This document shows, piece by piece, positions 1 through 9,193 of a stretch of 64,000 nt of DNA; within the stretch, counting starts at the first letter, position 1; each line of letters begins with the position of its first letter. Origin of the DNA: Xanthobacter flavus (GTDB taxonomy: Bacteria > Pseudomonadota > Alphaproteobacteria > Rhizobiales > Xanthobacteraceae). The notes under the pieces are model-generated. The model worked only from the letters and a program-made list of their open reading frames with translations, was not told the DNA's origin and did no database searches. The translations under genes and the position numbers were made by a program. The stretch spans positions 2,563,001 through 2,627,000 of the forward strand of contig NZ_JAGGML010000001.1 in the NCBI RefSeq assembly GCF_017875275.1, in the 5' to 3' direction.

Positions 1-2
1 CC

Positions 3-665
3 GAGGTGGCGACAGACCCGCTCAAGTTCCGCGACGAGCGCCGCTACGTGGACCGCCTGAAGGACGCCCGCACCAAGACCGGCTACCAGGACGCGGTGAA
101 GGTCGCGACCGGTATGCTCACCGAACTGCCCGTCACCATCGCCGTGCAGGATTTCGGCTTCATGGGCGGCTCGCTCGGCATGGCCGCCGGCGAGGCGGTC
201 GTGAAGGGGTTGGAGACGGCCGCCGAGCGCGGCACCCCCTTCATCATGTTCGCGGCCTCCGGCGGCGCGCGCATGCAGGAGGGTATCCTCTCCCTGATGC
301 AGATGCCGCGCACGACCGCGGCCATCCAGGAACTGCGCGAGACGAAGAAGCCCTACATCGTCGTGCTCACCAACCCGACCACCGGCGGCGTCACAGCCTC
401 CTATGCCATGCTGGGCGACATCCAGATCTCCGAGCCCGGCGCGCTGATCGGCTTCGCCGGCCCGCGCGTGATCGAGCAGACCATCCGCGAGAAGCTGCCG
501 GACGGTTTCCAGCGCGCCGAATATCTGCGCGACCACGGCATGCTCGACATGGTGGTGCATCGCCACGAGATGCGCGACACGCTGGGCCGCCTGTGCCGGA
601 TGCTGACCAAGGCGCCGGCTTTGCCGCCCAAGGGCCGGCTACCGGCTCCCCAGGCGGCGGCGTGA
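3..665 (+). CDS. accD: Acetyl-CoA carboxylase carboxyltransferase subunit beta (3' part)
   Basis: This is the C-terminal part of the beta subunit of acetyl-CoA carboxyltransferase, which moves the carboxyl group from carboxybiotin to acetyl-CoA to make malonyl-CoA for fatty acid synthesis in the cytoplasm. The open frame enters from before the window, so the N-terminus (normally a four-cysteine zinc finger) is not seen. Visible family features are [12 protein letters not shown] near the middle, followed by [14 protein letters not shown] and the [11 protein letters not shown] stretch that build the crotonase-like acyl-CoA pocket and oxyanion holes. The protein ends in a short Pro/Ala tail. folC follows 23-44 bases downstream, a pairing common in proteobacteria, so the two are probably cotranscribed. 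Confidence 0.95.
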   Translation, partial: EVATDPLKFRDERRYVDRLKDARTKTGYQDAVKVATGMLTELPVTIAVQDFGFMGGSLGMAAGEAVVKGLETAAERGTPFIMFAASGGARMQEGILSLMQMPRTTAAIQELRETKKPYIVVLTNPTTGGVTASYAMLGDIQISEPGALIGFAGPRVIEQTIREKLPDGFQRAEYLRDHGMLDMVVHRHEMRDTLGRLCRMLTKAPALPPKGRLPAPQAAA

Positions 666-709
666 GGGAGGCCTGATCGCGGGCCTCAGTGGCCCCGGCT
701 CGATGCACC

Positions 710-2035
710 ATGGCACTGCCCCTGCCCGCCCGCGCCACGGACGAGATTCTCTCCCGCCTCGCCGCGCTTCACCCGAAGAAGATCGATCTGTCCCTCGCGC
801 GGATGGAGCGTCTGCTGGAGGCGCTCGGCCATCCCGAGCGGCGCCTGCCGAAGGTGATCCACGTCGCCGGCACCAACGGCAAGGGCTCCACCATCGCCTT
901 CATGCGGGGCATGCTGGAGGCGGCCGGGCAGAGCGTGCATGTCTACACCTCGCCCCATCTGGTGCGGTTCAACGAGCGCATCCGCCTCGGCGCCCGGGAC
1001 GGCGGGCGGCTCGTCTCGGACGCGGCGCTGGCAGAGGCCCTCGACCGGGCGGAAGCCGCCAATGACGGCGCCCCCATCACCCTGTTCGAGATCACCACGG
1101 CGGCGGGATTCCTGCTGTTCGCCGAGCATCCGGCGGACGTGCTGCTGCTGGAGGTGGGCCTCGGCGGCCGGCTCGACGCCACCAACGTGGTCGATCACCC
1201 GCTGGCCAGCGTCATCACCCCGGTCTCGATCGACCATGTGGACTTCCTCGGCACCTCGGTCGAGGCCATCGCGGGGGAGAAGGCCGGCATCATCAAGCCG
1301 CGCTGCCCGGTCGTGGTGGGCGCCCAGACGGCGGAGGCGCTCGCCGTGATCGAGCGGGCGGCGGCACGGAAACTCGCGCCCTTGTTCGTGCGCGGCCAGC
1401 AGTGGAATGTGCAGGAGGAGGGCGGCCGGCTCGTCTATGCGGACGAGGACGGCCTTCTCGACCTGCCGCGCCCGCGCCTCGTCGGGCCGCACCAGATCGA
1501 CAATGCCGGGCTCGCGGTCGCGGCGCTGCGCGCGGTGAAGCTGCCCGCCGCCCCCGAGGCCGGAATCCTGAGGGCCGACTGGCCGGCGCGCCTCCAGCGC
1601 CTCGCGCCCGGCCCGCTGACCGCGCGTGCGCCGGCGGGCGTGGAGCTCTGGCTCGACGGCGGGCACAATGCTGCCGGCGGCGCCGCCCTCGCTCATGCCC
1701 TGTGCGAGCTGGAGGAGCGTTATTCGCGGCCCCTCGTGCTGATCCTCGGCATGCTCGGCACCAAGGATGTCACCGGCTTTCTCCAGCCCTTCGCCGGCCT
1801 CGTGCGCGAAGCCATCGCCGTGCCTGTTCCCGGCGAGCATGCGGGCCTGAAGCCGGAGGACGTGGCGGCCGCCGCCGTGGGCCTCGGCATGAAGGCGAGC
1901 GTGGCGCGGGATGTCGCCGGCGCGCTGGATGGCATCGCGCGGGAAGCCGTGGTGCCGCCGCCGCGCGTGCTTATCGCCGGTTCGCTGTATCTGGCCGGCG
2001 CCGTACTCGCCGCCAATGGGACAGCGCTGGGCTGA
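710..2035 (+). CDS. folC: Bifunctional folylpolyglutamate synthase / dihydrofolate synthase
   Basis: FolC adds L-glutamate to dihydropteroate to make dihydrofolate and extends folate polyglutamate tails, using ATP. The N-terminal Mur-ligase-like ATPase domain has the P-loop [11 protein letters not shown] near residues 52-62 and the following [14 protein letters not shown] segment; [14 protein letters not shown] and the SIDHVDFLG motif come next. The C-terminal domain has the conserved DGGHNAAGG near residue 315. Length (441 aa) is normal for the family. ATG at 710 is chosen because it fits the family N-terminus; an in-frame GTG at 689 would add seven residues. The gene sits directly after accD on the same strand. 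Its end faces edd, with a strong hairpin between them. Confidence 0.95.
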   Translation: MALPLPARATDEILSRLAALHPKKIDLSLARMERLLEALGHPERRLPKVIHVAGTNGKGSTIAFMRGMLEAAGQSVHVYTSPHLVRFNERIRLGARDGGRLVSDAALAEALDRAEAANDGAPITLFEITTAAGFLLFAEHPADVLLLEVGLGGRLDATNVVDHPLASVITPVSIDHVDFLGTSVEAIAGEKAGIIKPRCPVVVGAQTAEALAVIERAAARKLAPLFVRGQQWNVQEEGGRLVYADEDGLLDLPRPRLVGPHQIDNAGLAVAALRAVKLPAAPEAGILRADWPARLQRLAPGPLTARAPAGVELWLDGGHNAAGGAALAHALCELEERYSRPLVLILGMLGTKDVTGFLQPFAGLVREAIAVPVPGEHAGLKPEDVAAAAVGLGMKASVARDVAGALDGIAREAVVPPPRVLIAGSLYLAGAVLAANGTALG

Positions 2036-2134
2036 GTCTGAAGCCTGCCGTCATTGCCCACCTTGTGCGGGCCATCCATGGGCCGGCCGCAAGGGTGCTT
2101 CAAACCGCGAGCAGCCGGAAGAGCGGCGGAGTGG

Positions 2135-2157
2135 ATCCCCCGGACGAGCCGGGGGAT
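2135..2157. terminator. Hairpin between convergent folC and edd
   Basis: A perfect 9-bp stem, ATCCCCCGG and CCGGGGGAT with a 5-base loop, lies in the 139-base gap between the convergent ends of folC and edd. There is no clear T-run on either side. It may be a two-way terminator. Alternatively it belongs to a dispersed palindromic repeat, because the flanking text (a CGGGCCATCCATGGG-like stretch) looks like alphaproteobacterial intergenic repeats. That second idea is inference. Confidence 0.55.
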
Positions 2158-2174
2158 GATGGCGCTCTGTCTCC

Positions 2175-4010
<1,836 letters not shown>

Positions 4011-4073
4011 GAGGCTCCTCCTTGCGGCGATCCTCCACCCTGAGCGACGCCCGACGCAAGGGATGGACGATCT

Positions 4074-4508
4074 CTAAAGAACGAGTTCGCCGTCGTCCTC
4101 GCCGTTCCACCAATGAAGGCGCTGGGCCGCGACCTTGATGAGGACGAGGCCAGGCGTATCGATGCCGGCGGGGAACCAGCGGTCGAGATCGGAGGTCCAG
4201 CGCGCCTCGAAGGCGGCTTTATCGCGGATGATCTGCGCCTTCCCCTCCACGGTGGTGAAGAAGGGGCGCTGGCCGAGAATGCCACTCGTGCCCTGGAGGG
4301 CGAGGCCCACATTGGGATCGCGGGCGATCTCGCTCACCGCGCGGGCGTCCTCCTGCGCGAAGAAGAAGCTGCTGCCGTCGTAATCCACGTCGCCATTGTT
4401 GCTCATGGGCCGACCGGCCAGCGCGCCGGCCTCGGTCTTGGTGAAGAGGGTGGTGAAATCGATGTCGCGCATCTTCTCAACCACTTCATCCAGCGTCATC
4501 TCGGCCAT
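4074..4508 (-). CDS. Pyridoxamine 5'-phosphate oxidase family (general stress type) protein
   Basis: A 144-aa protein of the split-barrel FMN-binding superfamily, of the subgroup often called general stress protein 26. Signs of the family are the N-terminal helix followed by RPMSNNGDVDYDGSSFFF, the alternating strand pattern, a central LALQGTSG.LGQRPFFTTVEGKA region and the C-terminal VAAQRLHWWNGEDDGELVL strand. These proteins bind flavin or a related cofactor; most have no proven reaction, so a stress-related oxidoreductase role is only a family-level suggestion. It is the last chromosomal gene before the integrated element and lies on the minus strand upstream of edd, 63 bases away, so it could be cotranscribed with edd. 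Confidence 0.8.
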   Translation of the reverse strand: MAEMTLDEVVEKMRDIDFTTLFTKTEAGALAGRPMSNNGDVDYDGSSFFFAQEDARAVSEIARDPNVGLALQGTSGILGQRPFFTTVEGKAQIIRDKAAFEARWTSDLDRWFPAGIDTPGLVLIKVAAQRLHWWNGEDDGELVL

Positions 4509-4661
4509 GGCGTCGTCGCTCCAGCTTGCATCCTGCAGTCAATGCCGGCGGGGCGATTTGGTTCAGCGTGGTCGGATGAGGATGCAAGCGGCGCTCGCAG
4601 GCGCGAACGTGCCGGCGGGGCCGTGCGGCGGGTCTGCTTGCGGCATTTCGAAAAACGAAGA

Positions 4662-4716
4662 TGGTGCGGGCGGTCGGACTCGAACCGACATATCCGTGAG
4701 GACGGCGGATTTTGAG
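4662..4716 (-). other. att site: 3' half of tRNA-Leu(CAA), element boundary
   Basis: Read on the minus strand, this is the 3' half of a class II tRNA. It has anticodon loop CTCAAAA (anticodon CAA, leucine), a long variable arm with stem CCGT/ACGG, a T-arm GTCGG-TTCGAGT-CCGAC, an acceptor strand CGCCCGCA and an encoded CCA. The part that should hold the 5' half does not fit: the 5' anticodon strand cannot pair with TCCGC, and no GCGGGCG acceptor strand or D-arm is present. The fragment is therefore the short tRNA-derived repeat left at one end of an element that integrated into a tRNA-Leu gene. The integrase gene begins about 180 bases away. The intact tRNA should sit at the other end, outside this window. 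Confidence 0.8.
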
Positions 4717-4894
4717 AGACCCCAGATGCCCTATCCTTTGTGTATCCGGGGGTATCCGTTTTCCCGATAACCGACTGTCAGCACTAGCTTTTTTCGGATA
4801 TCGAGTCACCCATACCTAACCGGATGTACGCCACGGTTGGCTTTCTAGGTGCACCTATGTTGCACCTGAAATCCGACCTCATCGGAGGTTAGGA

Positions 4895-6316
4895 ATGCCC
4901 AAAATCAAACTCACCAAGACCGCTGTAGACGCCGCAACCCCGCAGGAGCGCGATTACGAACTCCGGGATACGACGATACCCGGCTTCCTTGTCAAGGTCA
5001 CCCCGGCCGGTCGCAAGATTTTCATGGTGGCCTATGTCGCCCATAACGGGCAGCGCCGAAAGCCCGCTATTGGCCGCTACGGCGAGATCACCGTCGAGCA
5101 GGCCCGCGGGATCGCTCAGGACTGGCTGGCCGAGGTTCGCCGCGGCCTCGATCCCAGCGCCGAGCGGGCCACAGCTCGGCAGGCACCCACGGTCAAAGAA
5201 CTCTTCGACCGCTTCATCACCGACTACTCGGAGAGCCGCAACAAGCCGTCCACCGTTCATTCGAACCGCGGCTACGGCAAGCGCTACATTATCCCGGTGC
5301 TCGGCCAACTGAAGGTGCCCGACGTCACCCGCGCCGACATCTCGAATCTGATGAAGAAGATGTCGCACAAGCCCACGAACGCGAACCGCGTCCTGGCGGC
5401 CGTGCGGAAGATGTTCAACATGGCCGAGGTCTGGGGCATGCGCGCCGACGGGTCGAACCCATGCCGCCACGTCCCGAAGTACCCGGAACGGGGAAAGACC
5501 CGGCTGATCACCGACAGCGAGATGAAGAAGCTCTTCGCCTACCTTGCGCGCGCCGAGGCGGAGGGCCTTGAGCATCCCTTCATCCTCCTCGCGATCCGGC
5601 TCCAGTTCGAATTCGCGGCGCGCATGTCGGAGATCATCCAGCTCGAATGGTCGTGGGTCGATTACGACAACCGGCGCGTCGTCTGGCCCGACAGCAAGAC
5701 CGGCGGCATGTCCAAACCCATGAGTGCCGAAGCGCAGCGGCTGTTCGAGACCGCTCCTCTCCTTGAGGAATCGCCTTTCGTCTGCCCGTCCGTCTTCGAC
5801 CCCGACCTGCCGATGTCGAAGCACACCTATTATCAGGGCTGGCGACGCATCCTTGAGCGTGCAGGCCTCCCGCATATCGGAACTCACGGCATCCGGCATC
5901 GCTCGGCGACCGACATTGCAAACTCCGGCATCCCGGTGAAAGTCGGCATGGCGCTCACCGCCCACAAGACGGTGACTATGTTCATGAAGTACGTCCACAC
6001 CGAGGACGACCCGGTGCGAGCCGCAGCGGAGGCGGTGAACCAGCGACGGCAGGCTCTGCTTGGCGGTCACTCGGCGAGCCCGCCTCCCACACCTACGCGG
6101 GCGCCGGTTGTGGAAGTGCCTTCGGTTGCGCCCGAAGTCGAGGTTATCGAGCCGGTGTTGACCGCGACCGGCAAACCCCTCGGCTACGAGGACGGCCAGT
6201 ATGGTTCGCGCACCAAGCTCGGAAACTATCGGCCGTTCCGTCATCGCTCCGGCGACAATCGCGCCGTTCCGCCCGGCACCAAGCACGACGAGCCAAAGGA
6301 GGCGAGCCATGCGTAA
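4895..6316 (+). CDS. int: Tyrosine recombinase integrase (P4/ICE type)
   Basis: A 473-aa site-specific tyrosine recombinase that would insert and excise the element at the adjacent tRNA-Leu site. The N-terminal DUF4102-type arm-binding domain (residues 1-90, with GFLVKVTPAGRKIFMVAY) is followed by a SAM-like core-binding domain (about 105-200) and a catalytic domain. Catalytic residues are visible: Arg in EFAARMSEIIQLEW, the HGIRHRSAT box (H-x-x-R), a further His in LTAHKTVT and the nucleophile Tyr in MFMKYVH. A Pro-rich C-terminal extension of about 90 residues is unusual but seen in ICE integrases. A GGAGG site precedes ATG 4895. Its stop overlaps the start of the small excisionase-like gene. 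Confidence 0.93.
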   Translation: MPKIKLTKTAVDAATPQERDYELRDTTIPGFLVKVTPAGRKIFMVAYVAHNGQRRKPAIGRYGEITVEQARGIAQDWLAEVRRGLDPSAERATARQAPTVKELFDRFITDYSESRNKPSTVHSNRGYGKRYIIPVLGQLKVPDVTRADISNLMKKMSHKPTNANRVLAAVRKMFNMAEVWGMRADGSNPCRHVPKYPERGKTRLITDSEMKKLFAYLARAEAEGLEHPFILLAIRLQFEFAARMSEIIQLEWSWVDYDNRRVVWPDSKTGGMSKPMSAEAQRLFETAPLLEESPFVCPSVFDPDLPMSKHTYYQGWRRILERAGLPHIGTHGIRHRSATDIANSGIPVKVGMALTAHKTVTMFMKYVHTEDDPVRAAAEAVNQRRQALLGGHSASPPPTPTRAPVVEVPSVAPEVEVIEPVLTATGKPLGYEDGQYGSRTKLGNYRPFRHRSGDNRAVPPGTKHDEPKEASHA

Positions 6317-6611
6317 GGACGCCAACCAGCGGCGCCGGTGGCCTACGGCGGACATCCTGCGTCGCGCGAGGTTTGTCGATGACGCAGGCCCGATCCGCTT
6401 CGTCGATACCGAGGCGGCCGCCCGCTACCTCGCCCTCGAAGGGCATACGCTGGAATGCTACCGCTCGCTGGGTGGCGGACCCGTATTTCACAAGTTTGGA
6501 AAATGGGTCCGCTACGCGGTCGATGATCTCGATGTTTGGGCCGAAAGTTGCCGTCGCGTGACCACGGCGTCGCCGGCCGCTCCGCGCATCCTTCCCATTG
6601 ACCCGACATAG
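6309..6611 (+). CDS. AlpA/MerR-type helix-turn-helix protein, likely excisionase
   Basis: A 100-aa protein starting at an ATG that overlaps the last codons of int. Residues about 28-75 form a winged helix-turn-helix of the AlpA/DUF1580-like kind: RFVDTEAAARYLALEG, then a recognition segment with R-S-L-G-G-G-P, then WVRYAVDDLDVWAES. Small proteins of this type beside tyrosine integrases usually act as recombination directionality factors or regulate int. The overlap with int implies translational coupling. Another such protein is encoded beside repA at 33697, so this one is most likely tied to integration. No direct proof of excisionase function can be seen. Confidence 0.7.
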   Translation: MRKDANQRRRWPTADILRRARFVDDAGPIRFVDTEAAARYLALEGHTLECYRSLGGGPVFHKFGKWVRYAVDDLDVWAESCRRVTTASPAAPRILPIDPT

Positions 6612-6623
6612 CCCGGAGGCTAT

Positions 6624-6992
6624 ATGAAGTGGGAAGTCCAAATCCACCCGGCCTTTGAGGGCGAGGTTTTGGCCTTTGAGCGCGATGTCCGCGAGGCGTT
6701 GCTCGCGGTTGCCAAGCTGCTGTCGGATTACGGCCCGCAGCTTGGTCGGCCCCATGCCGATACGCTCAAGGGGTCTAGCCATGCCAATATGAAGGAGCTG
6801 CGGTTCGAAGTGGCCGACGGCGAATGGCGCGCAGCCTTCGCCTTCGATCCAGAACGAAGAGCAATCCTGCTGGTAGCAGGAGACAAGTCGGGCGGAAGCC
6901 AGAAACGCTTCTATAGGAAGCTGATAGCAAAAGCGGATTTCCGGTTTTCCGAGCATCTGGAAAGCCTGAAAGCCGTAAAGAAGGGAAAGTGA
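6624..6992 (+). CDS. HigB/RelE-family toxin (DUF891, Gp49-like)
   Basis: A 122-aa basic protein matching the HigB-like branch of the RelE/ParE toxin superfamily. These are usually ribosome-dependent mRNA endonucleases. The typical order is an N-terminal strand (MKWEVQIHPAF), two helices with LLSDYGPQLGRPHADTLKGS, then KELRFE..GEWRAAFAFDP and ILLVAGDKSG, ending in a helix with LIAKADFRF. The toxin is encoded first and the antitoxin second, as in higBA. The two are separated by a single base, so they are cotranscribed and probably translationally coupled. Presumed role: stabilisation of the mobile element or phage-triggered growth arrest. Confidence 0.85.
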   Translation: MKWEVQIHPAFEGEVLAFERDVREALLAVAKLLSDYGPQLGRPHADTLKGSSHANMKELRFEVADGEWRAAFAFDPERRAILLVAGDKSGGSQKRFYRKLIAKADFRFSEHLESLKAVKKGK

Positions 6993-6993
6993 G

Positions 6994-7377
6994 ATGGGCC
7001 GGAACCTGAACGACTTCATCGCAACGCTGCCTCCGGGGGAGCAGGTCGCGATCGATACGCGCTATCAGGAGCTCAAGCAGGAGGTCGAAGGCCTGCGCGA
7101 GTTGCGCCAGATAGCGGGTAAGGCCCAGGCCGATATCGCCTCCGCGCTCAATATCAAGCAGCCTTCGGTCTCTAAAATTGAGAAGCAGACCGACATGTAT
7201 CTCTCGACGCTTCGCAGCTATGTCGAGGCGGTGGGGGGTAAGCTCGAATTGACCGTCAAACTGCCGGAGCGTCCTGCTCTGCGAATTCACCATCTCGGCG
7301 ATGACGGTGCCGCACCGCAGAAATCGGCTCGTCGGCCGCGCATCGGCGCGCAGATCGGCGGTGCCCGTGGGCGCTAG
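6994..7377 (+). CDS. XRE-family antitoxin (HigA-like)
   Basis: A 127-aa DNA-binding antitoxin for the preceding HigB-like toxin. Its helix-turn-helix is visible as AQADIASALNIKQPSVSKIE near residues 42-61, followed by YLSTLRSYVEAVGGKLELTV, the usual ending of HigA-type XRE proteins. A basic tail of about 30 residues follows. ATG 6994 lies one base after the toxin stop codon. By family precedent it neutralises the toxin by direct binding and represses the shared promoter; here that promoter would lie upstream of int or within the int-xis region, because no gap exists before the toxin. Confidence 0.85.
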   Translation: MGRNLNDFIATLPPGEQVAIDTRYQELKQEVEGLRELRQIAGKAQADIASALNIKQPSVSKIEKQTDMYLSTLRSYVEAVGGKLELTVKLPERPALRIHHLGDDGAAPQKSARRPRIGAQIGGARGR

Positions 7378-7429
7378 TTACCCGGATCGAGGATCCTTGT
7401 GAGCGATTTGGCATGAGAAAGAACTTTGA

Positions 7430-7446
7430 CTGACGATCTGCGTCAG
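7430..7446. promoter_or_regulatory. Inverted repeat upstream of the Gabija-like operon
   Basis: CTGACG-ATCTG-CGTCAG is a perfect 6-bp dyad with a 5-base spacer, ending 16 bases before the ATG of the OLD-type nuclease gene. It could be an operator for a local repressor or an RNA hairpin close to the ribosome binding site GGGGGCAGGA. Nothing in the sequence decides between the two. Confidence 0.35.
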
Positions 7447-7462
7447 CGGCCTGGGGGCAGGA

Positions 7463-9193
7463 ATGCGCATCGTCTATCTGGAGGTCCAGAACTTCCGTGG
7501 AATCAAATCTCTGGTTTGGGCACCTGCGGCGGGCATGAACTGCCTGATCGGCCCCGGCGACTCCACAAAAACGACCATCCTCGATGCCATCGAGCTGTGT
7601 CTAAATCCCCGCTCGTATAGCTTCGCCGATGATTGCGACTTCTTCGACCTCGATATCGAGAAGCCGTTGCGGATCACTGTAACGTTGGCCGGGCTACCCG
7701 GCGACTTCAAAGCCGAGGACCGATACGGTTTACACCTTCGGGGCTGGAACCAGGCAGCTACGAAAATCGAGGACGAGTCCGGCGCGGGTTTGGAAGACGC
7801 GCTATCCATCACCGTAGTTATCGATCAATCGCTAGAGGCGCGATGGTCGATCCACAATGATCGTATCGATGCCATCGACAAGGACCCACCGACCGTACGT
7901 TACAAAGACGCCAAGCGGATGGGCACCAATCGCTTGGGACCGTATGCCGAACGACATCTCGGCTGGGGCCGAACCTCCGTCCTGACACGCATCGGCGAGG
8001 CTGGTGAGGGATATAGCCTTCAACTGGCGGAAGCCGGCCGGGCGGCCCGCACAGCCTTCAAGGCCGGCGATCAAGGTATCTTCAAAAAAGCCGTCGACCG
8101 GGCAGAGGAGCTGAGCAAGCTATTCGCCGTGCCCGTCCGAGGGAAATTCACAGCCGAACTGGACGTTCAAGGGGTCAGCATCACCTCTGGCGGGATTGCA
8201 TTGCATGACGGCAACCTTCCACTCCGCCGACTTGGAACTGGGTCCTCTCGCCTTCTCGTGTCCGCGCTTCAGCACGACGCCGGCCCGCCTCATATCGCTA
8301 TCGTCGACGAAATCGAACATGGTCTGGAACCGCATCGCGTCGCCCGGCTGCTCAAGTATCTGAAAACGCCCAAGGGCGGGGAAGGTGCCGTCCAGCCGCA
8401 GATGTTCGTGACGACACACTCGCCAGTCGTCATCCGCGAGCTAACCGCCTCGGATATTTTTGCCGTTCGATCGTCAGCGGGTGTGACGACCGTGGCGTCA
8501 GTTTCGGGACTGGCCAGAGACCTCGACACGGCGCAGCGTCACCTTCGCGGAACGCCTGAGGCCTTCCTCGCGCGCAAGGTTCTTGTTGGCGAGGGGCGAA
8601 CGGAACAGGGCCTTATGCGCGGGCTAGATGGATGGTGGCATACTAGCGGCCGAGATTCGTTCGCATTGCAGGGAGCGGTCCCGATCGATGGCGGGGGCAA
8701 GGATAAGGCCCCACTTATCGCCGAGCATCTTCGCGATCTTGGATACGAGGTCTGGCTTCTTCTGGACTCCGACCAGCCGCCAAACGCGGAGGCCTTGCGC
8801 AGAGCGACCGACAAAGGCGCGGCCTTCTGGCAATGGCCTGACAACTGCTCGACCGAGCAACGGCTGTTTCTCGACCTACCCTGGGCCGGAGTACGCGCAC
8901 TGATTGCCCTCGCAATCGAGTGCGTCGGACAGGACAGCGTCATCGCCGTCCTCGACAATGCCTTGAACGCCGCCGGCCTTCCGACCGTTTCCGCCGCCAA
9001 GCTGGGACCGGAGCGCGACACCGTGGATTTGCGTCGGCTGATTGGTAAGGTCGCGAACGACAAGAGTTGGTTCAAGGACATTTCACGCGGCGAAGGGTTG
9101 GCATCAGTTGTCGGCCCCCATTTGGCCAACGTGGCTGCAACTCCACTCGCCCAAGGGCTCGATGCCATGCGGACATGGATCGATGGCTCCTGA
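7463..9193 (+). CDS. OLD-family ATPase-nuclease, Gabija GajA-like
   Basis: A 576-aa protein with an N-terminal ABC-type ATPase and a C-terminal TOPRIM nuclease, the layout of OLD-family proteins such as GajA. The Walker A motif is IGPGDSTKTT near residue 30; a signature-like LGTGSSRL lies near 256; Walker B is IAIVDEIEHGLEP near 278, followed by VTTHSPVVI. The TOPRIM part starts with VLVGEGRTEQG near 372, with the acidic pair in LLLDSD near 431. The next gene is a UvrD-like helicase overlapping by 11 bases. Together, in this order and at these sizes, they match the two-gene Gabija anti-phage system. In the known system GajA nicks DNA and is controlled by nucleotide levels; that is family knowledge, not visible here. 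Confidence 0.85.
   Translation: MRIVYLEVQNFRGIKSLVWAPAAGMNCLIGPGDSTKTTILDAIELCLNPRSYSFADDCDFFDLDIEKPLRITVTLAGLPGDFKAEDRYGLHLRGWNQAATKIEDESGAGLEDALSITVVIDQSLEARWSIHNDRIDAIDKDPPTVRYKDAKRMGTNRLGPYAERHLGWGRTSVLTRIGEAGEGYSLQLAEAGRAARTAFKAGDQGIFKKAVDRAEELSKLFAVPVRGKFTAELDVQGVSITSGGIALHDGNLPLRRLGTGSSRLLVSALQHDAGPPHIAIVDEIEHGLEPHRVARLLKYLKTPKGGEGAVQPQMFVTTHSPVVIRELTASDIFAVRSSAGVTTVASVSGLARDLDTAQRHLRGTPEAFLARKVLVGEGRTEQGLMRGLDGWWHTSGRDSFALQGAVPIDGGGKDKAPLIAEHLRDLGYEVWLLLDSDQPPNAEALRRATDKGAAFWQWPDNCSTEQRLFLDLPWAGVRALIALAIECVGQDSVIAVLDNALNAAGLPTVSAAKLGPERDTVDLRRLIGKVANDKSWFKDISRGEGLASVVGPHLANVAATPLAQGLDAMRTWIDGS

Noticed and set aside
686..1840. Long minus-strand open frame opposite folC
   Set aside because: It is the antisense of folC in GC-rich DNA; composition is Arg/Gly/Ala-rich without motifs and folC itself is unambiguous.
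4662..4750. A complete tRNA-Leu gene
   Set aside because: The sequence that should hold the D-arm and the 5' acceptor strand does not pair with the 3' half, so only a fragment is present.
4889..6355. Minus-strand open frame of 488 codons opposite int
   Set aside because: Antisense shadow; int has full catalytic motifs and a ribosome binding site.
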